This document shows, piece by piece, positions 60,291-64,000 of a stretch of DNA of 64,000 nt. The notes under the pieces were generated by a model. It saw only the letters and a list, made by a program, of their open reading frames with translations. It did not search any database and was not told the origin of the DNA. Origin of the DNA: Solirubrobacter sp963736505 (lineage in GTDB: Bacteria > Actinomycetota > Thermoleophilia > Solirubrobacterales > Solirubrobacteraceae); contig CAVTOZ010000005.1 of NCBI GenBank assembly GCA_963736505.1, positions 496,001 through 560,000 of the forward strand. Reading direction: 5' to 3'. A program made the position numbers and the translations under genes. Each line of letters starts with the position of its first letter. Position 1 is the first letter of the stretch.

Positions 60291-61750
60291 CAGTCGCCCT
60301 TCGGCCGCAGCAGCGACACGCCGGCGCCGACCACGGACGTCGCGGCCAGCACCCACAGCGCGGTGTGCATGTTCGACACGAACGGGTCGAGCTTCGCAGG
60401 CGACAGCCCGGTGGCGACGCCGGAGAAGATCGCGAACAGCGTGTCCTTCGGCACCGACGAGGTGACGATGGCGAGCACGAACGCGATCGAGACGACCGCG
60501 CCGGTGTTCTGCAGCATCGTGCGCGCGCCCGCCGCGATCCCGCGCCGGTTCGTCGGCACGGTGCCCATCATCGCCGCCGTGTTGGGGCTGTTGAACATGC
60601 CCGACGAGACGCCCACCGCGAACAGCCAGAACGCCGACCAGACGTAGGGCGTGTCGACGCCGAGCGTCGTCATCCCCGCCAGCGCGAGCGCGCCGAGCAG
60701 CATCCCGACGGCGGCCAGCGTGCGCGAGCCGCGGCGGTCGGCCCAGATGCCCGCCAGCGGCGAGGCGATCAGCATGCCGATCGCCATCGGCGCGAGCTCG
60801 ATGCCCGCCTTGATCGGGTCGTCGCCCTTGACGCCCTGGAAGTAGAAGACGAACAGGAACAGCAGCGCGAAGCGCGAGAGGCCGTTGATGAACGCGGCCG
60901 CGGTGGCGGCGGCGAACAGCTTGTTCTTGAAGATCGTCAGGTCGAGCATCGGCGCGCGGTGGTGGTGCTCGATGTAGATGAACACGGGCGTCAGCACGAC
61001 GCCGAGCGCGATCGGCAGGTACGTCAGCGGGTCGGTCCAGCCGTTCAGCCCGCCGCGCGAGAGCCCGTAGACCAGCCCCGTCAACCCGAGCACGAAGACC
61101 GTCACGCCGGGGATGTCGAACCCGCGCACGCGGTCCTGCTTGGCCAGCTCGCGCAGGATCGTGCCCGCCCACAGCGAGCCGATCAGCGCCACCGGCACGT
61201 TGAACCAGAACACCCAGTGCCACGAGATCGCGACGAGCGCGCCGCCCAGCACCGGCCCGATCACCAGGCCGACGGCGGCGACCATCGTGTTCGTCCCCAT
61301 CGCCAGCCCGAGCTGCTCGCGCGGGAACGCGTCGGTCACGACCGCGGCGGCGTTGGCGAACAGGAACGCGCCGCCGATCCCCTGCAGCACGCGCCACAGG
61401 ATCAGCACGGTGCCGTTGGCCGCGAAGCCGGCGCCGAGCGAGGCGAGCCCGAACAGCACGAAGCCGCCGACATAGGCCTGCTTGCGGCCGAACAGATCGC
61501 TCAGCCGGCCCGCGAACAGCACGAGCACCGTCGAGGAGATCATGTAGCTGAGGATCACCCAGACCAGCGAGAGGATGCTCGTGTGCAGCGAGCGCGCGAG
61601 GTCAGGCAGGGCGATGATCAGCGTGCCCGAGTTGATCGTGGCGAGCAGCATCCCGAGGCTCGTGCACGAGAGGGCCCACCACTTGTAGTTGACATGCCCC
61701 GCGTCGACGCCGAGGCGCCGGCGCGGAGCGACGGATTGGTCGACGGCCAT
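60290..61750 (-). CDS. MFS drug exporter (DHA2, 14-helix type)
   Basis: A 486-residue proton antiporter with 14 hydrophobic segments. Motif A after helix 2 reads GRLSDLFGRKQAYVGGFVLF and motif C-like GPVLGGALVAISWHWVFWFN is in helix 5; both mark the EmrB/QacA group. TAGAAT (rc of 61759-61764) lies 8 bases before the ATG, without a ribosome site. Co-transcribed with merR. The substrate is unknown. Confidence 0.93.
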   Translation of the reverse strand: MAVDQSVAPRRRLGVDAGHVNYKWWALSCTSLGMLLATINSGTLIIALPDLARSLHTSILSLVWVILSYMISSTVLVLFAGRLSDLFGRKQAYVGGFVLFGLASLGAGFAANGTVLILWRVLQGIGGAFLFANAAAVVTDAFPREQLGLAMGTNTMVAAVGLVIGPVLGGALVAISWHWVFWFNVPVALIGSLWAGTILRELAKQDRVRGFDIPGVTVFVLGLTGLVYGLSRGGLNGWTDPLTYLPIALGVVLTPVFIYIEHHHRAPMLDLTIFKNKLFAAATAAAFINGLSRFALLFLFVFYFQGVKGDDPIKAGIELAPMAIGMLIASPLAGIWADRRGSRTLAAVGMLLGALALAGMTTLGVDTPYVWSAFWLFAVGVSSGMFNSPNTAAMMGTVPTNRRGIAAGARTMLQNTGAVVSIAFVLAIVTSSVPKDTLFAIFSGVATGLSPAKLDPFVSNMHTALWVLAATSVVGAGVSLLRPKGD

Positions 61751-61783
61751 AGAACCTGATTCTAACGTGAGCGTCAGGTTCTA
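61750..61783. promoter_or_regulatory. Inverted-repeat operator upstream of the MFS/MerR operon
   Basis: A perfect 10-bp inverted repeat: TAGAACCTGA (61750-61759) and TCAGGTTCTA (61774-61783), 14 bases apart. The TAGAAT -10 box of the operon lies inside it. It fills the 41-base gap between glpK and the pump gene. It is the likely MerR site. Confidence 0.7.
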
Positions 61784-61791
61784 CATGAGCG

Positions 61792-63273
61792 CTAGTCCAC
61801 CCAGTCGAGTGAGCGCGAGACCGCCTTCTTCCAGCGCGCGTACTCGCGCTCGCGCGTGTCCTCGTCCATCTTCGGCTCCCAGCGCTTGTCCTCGGCCCAG
61901 CGCTCGCGCAGCTCGTCCTGGGACTTCCAGAAGCCGACGGCGAGCCCGGCCGCGTAGGCCGCGCCGAGCGCGGTCGTCTCGACGACCTTCGGCCGGATCA
62001 CCGGCACGCCGAGCACGTCGGCCTGGAACTGCATCAGCAGCTCGTTGGCGGTCATGCCGCCGTCCACGCGCAGGTCGGTGAACGGGACGTCGGCGACGGC
62101 GTTGGCCGCGTCGACGACCTCGCGGCTCTGCCACGCGGTCGCCTCCAGCGCCGCGCGCGCGATGTGCCCGCGGCCCGCGTAGGCGGTCAGCCCGACGATC
62201 ACGCCGCGCGCGTCGTCGCGCCAGTGCGGCGCGAACAGGCCCGAGAAGGCCGGCACGAAGTAGACGCCGCCGTTGTCGTCGACGGTGCGCGCGAGCTCCT
62301 CGACCTCGGGCGCGGAGTCGATGATCTTCAGGCGGTCGCGCAGCCACTGGATCAGCGCGCCGGTGACGGCGATCGAGCCCTCGAGCACGTACGTCGTCTT
62401 GCCCTCGCCGAGCTTGTAGCCGACGCTCGTCAGCAGCGCCTCGGAGTGGACGATCTCCTCGCCGGTGTTGACGAGCAGGAAGCTGCCGGTCCCGTACGTG
62501 TTCTTCGCGTCGCCGCGGTCGAAGCACGTCTGCCCGAACAGCGCCGCCTGCTGGTCGCCGAGCACGCCGGCCACCGGGCGCCCGCCGATCGCCGTGCCGC
62601 GCGCGTCGCCGTAGGGCTCGCTGGAGGAGCGGATCTCCGGCAGCATCGAGCGCGGGATGCCCATCAGCTCCAGCGCCGGCTCGTGCCAGTCGAGCGTCTC
62701 GAGGTCCATCAGCAGCGTGCGGCTCGCGTTCGTCACGTCGGTCAGGTGCTCGCCGGTGAGGTTCCACAGCAGCCACGAGTCGATCGTCCCGAACGCGAGC
62801 TCGCCGGCCTCGGCGCGCTTGCGGGCGCCGTCGACGTTGTCGAGGATCCACTTGACCTTCGGCCCGGAGAAGTAGGTCGACAGCGGCAGCCCCACCTTCG
62901 CGCGCAGGCGGTTGACCCCCTCGTCGCCGGCCAGCTCGCGCACGATCGCGTCCGTGCGCGTGTCCTGCCAGACGATCGCGTTGTAGACGGGCTCGCCGCT
63001 CTCGCGGTCCCACACCACGGTCGTCTCGCGCTGGTTGGTGATGCCGATCGCGGCGAGGTCGCCGGCCTCGAGGTTCGAGTTCGCCAGCGCGCCCCCGATC
63101 ACCTCGCGCGTGCGCGTCCAGATCTCCTGCGCGTCGTGCTCGACCCAGCCGGCCTTCGGCGTGATCTGCTCGTGCTCGCGCTGATCGACCGTGACGATCT
63201 TGCCGTCCCGGTCGAAGACGATGAAACGACTGCTCGTGGTGCCCTGGTCGATCGCGCCGATGTAGTCGGCCAT
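61792..63273 (-). CDS. glpK: Glycerol kinase
   Basis: 493 residues; makes glycerol-3-phosphate from glycerol and ATP. GAIDQGTTSSRFIVFD is the phosphate-1 loop, GITNQRETTVVWD follows, and DQQAALFGQTCF and the C-terminal VDGGMTANELLMQFQADVLG are family signatures. AGGAG precedes the ATG by 8 bases. It lies 12 bases after the glycerol facilitator gene, so uptake and phosphorylation are one operon. Confidence 0.97.
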   Translation of the reverse strand: MADYIGAIDQGTTSSRFIVFDRDGKIVTVDQREHEQITPKAGWVEHDAQEIWTRTREVIGGALANSNLEAGDLAAIGITNQRETTVVWDRESGEPVYNAIVWQDTRTDAIVRELAGDEGVNRLRAKVGLPLSTYFSGPKVKWILDNVDGARKRAEAGELAFGTIDSWLLWNLTGEHLTDVTNASRTLLMDLETLDWHEPALELMGIPRSMLPEIRSSSEPYGDARGTAIGGRPVAGVLGDQQAALFGQTCFDRGDAKNTYGTGSFLLVNTGEEIVHSEALLTSVGYKLGEGKTTYVLEGSIAVTGALIQWLRDRLKIIDSAPEVEELARTVDDNGGVYFVPAFSGLFAPHWRDDARGVIVGLTAYAGRGHIARAALEATAWQSREVVDAANAVADVPFTDLRVDGGMTANELLMQFQADVLGVPVIRPKVVETTALGAAYAAGLAVGFWKSQDELRERWAEDKRWEPKMDEDTREREYARWKKAVSRSLDWVD

Positions 63274-63285
63274 CCGGGGTTCTCC

Positions 63286-64000
63286 TCAGTCGACGATGGA
63301 ACGGCCCTGCTCCGGCGCCTCCCCCGGCTCGCCGAGCCGGGCCTTGAGGACGTTCCGGATCAGTCCGTCATACAGCAGCGCGCCGATCGCCGCGCCCAGC
63401 AGGGGACCGAGGATCGGGATCCACATGTAGCTGTTGATGTTCCCGTAGTCGCCTGGGACGGCTATCCGCTTCCAGCCCTCGACCCAGGCCAGCAGGCGCG
63501 GGCCGAGGTCGCGCGCGGGGTTGATCGCGTAGCCCGCGTTGGCGCCGTAGGAGATGCCGATCGCCACGACGACGAAGCCCACGAGCAGCGGCGCGAGGTT
63601 GCTCTTCACCGGCGCGTTGAACTCGTCGGTCAGGGCGAAGATGAACATCACCAGGAAGCCGGTGCCGATCACCTGGTCGGCGAACGGACCGAACCATGAG
63701 TGGAAGTACGGTGCCGGGAAGGTCGCGAAGATGCTGTAGGTCCCGACCGAATCCGGCGTGCCGCGGACGATCTTGTGCGCGTCCTCGAAGCTGGCGATCG
63801 CGTAGTGGTAGTTGAAGTACACGAGCGCGGCGCCGACGAACGCGCCGACGAGCTGCGCCGCCCAATAGGACGGGACCTTGCGCCACGCGAAGCCGCGCCG
63901 CATCGCCAGCGCGAGCGTGACGGCCGGGTTCAGGTGCGCTCCGCTGACGCCGCCGGCCACGTAGACCGCGAAGCAGACCGCGAAGCCCCAACCCCAGACG
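63286..64000 (-). CDS. glpF: Glycerol facilitator (aquaglyceroporin), 5' end beyond the window
   Basis: The 3' part of a MIP channel, at least 237 residues visible. The two half-helix signatures are SGAHLNPAVTLALAMRRG and GYAINPARDLGPRLLAWVEG; the Asp after the second NPAR is the glycerol-channel (rather than water-channel) mark. The frame continues past 64000 (VWGWGFAVCFAVY upstream of the first internal GTG), so the start lies outside. It passes glycerol in for the adjacent kinase. Confidence 0.94.
   Translation of the reverse strand, partial: VWGWGFAVCFAVYVAGGVSGAHLNPAVTLALAMRRGFAWRKVPSYWAAQLVGAFVGAALVYFNYHYAIASFEDAHKIVRGTPDSVGTYSIFATFPAPYFHSWFGPFADQVIGTGFLVMFIFALTDEFNAPVKSNLAPLLVGFVVVAIGISYGANAGYAINPARDLGPRLLAWVEGWKRIAVPGDYGNINSYMWIPILGPLLGAAIGALLYDGLIRNVLKARLGEPGEAPEQGRSIVD

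Noticed and set aside
60365..61759. Long Arg/His-rich plus-strand frame opposite the MFS gene
   Set aside because: Shadow of a 14-helix transporter; no plausible start signal.

Overview
The window is very GC-rich, uses GTG and TTG starts freely, and codes almost without gaps. The ribosomal gene order is bacterial. An F420-type LLM oxidoreductase, a DUF1707 protein, a four-Cys (type Z) S14 and DHA2/OmpR/ROK regulators point to Actinomycetota. A deep high-GC lineage such as the Thermoleophilia/Solirubrobacterales is my best guess from the style of the secreted proteins and the extended ribosomal proteins; I did no database comparison.

Left third (1-31 kb): housekeeping and accessory genes. A stress protein, a secreted TIGR03118 protein and a class B penicillin-binding protein lead into a six-gene minus-strand sugar operon (CUT1 ABC importer, GH4 glycosidase, BadF-type kinase) facing a divergent ROK regulator. 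Next come a MarR/cupin divergon with a clear operator, a DUF1707 and LLM-oxidoreductase operon, tRNA-Pro(CGG), a sigma factor fused to its own zinc-binding anti-sigma-like domain and a membrane-anchored tail, Nif3, a 57-residue IF2_N-like protein, an acyl-CoA synthetase, a patatin phospholipase, a PBP4-type carboxypeptidase, an S15 hydrolase, peptidase E, ligA and surE. An intact IS481-family element with perfect 6-bp target repeats lies between surE and a membrane protein gene.

Middle (30.7-53.7 kb): the ribosomal superoperon on the minus strand, in transcription order fusA, tuf, the S10 operon (rpsJ to rpsQ), the spc operon (rplN to secY, adk, map), then the alpha operon (rpmJ, rpsM, rpsK, rpsD, rpoA, rplQ, truA). 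Two secreted/membrane protein genes lie between map and rpmJ, where infA would usually be. L22 and S17 carry long N-terminal extensions and S3 a long RGG/FGGGG tail. truA appears to start at CTG.

Right part (53.7-64 kb): rpsL and rpsG are cut off from fusA by about 5 kb holding a two-component system, a secreted Cys-repeat protein, a P450-like mini-protein, a PEP-mutase-family enzyme and an MDR reductase. The window ends with a MerR/MFS efflux operon, glpK and the 3' part of glpF.

Two habits recur. Genes in operons overlap by ATGA or GTGA, and many first genes have a TANNNT hexamer 6-10 bases before the start codon, which suggests leaderless mRNAs.
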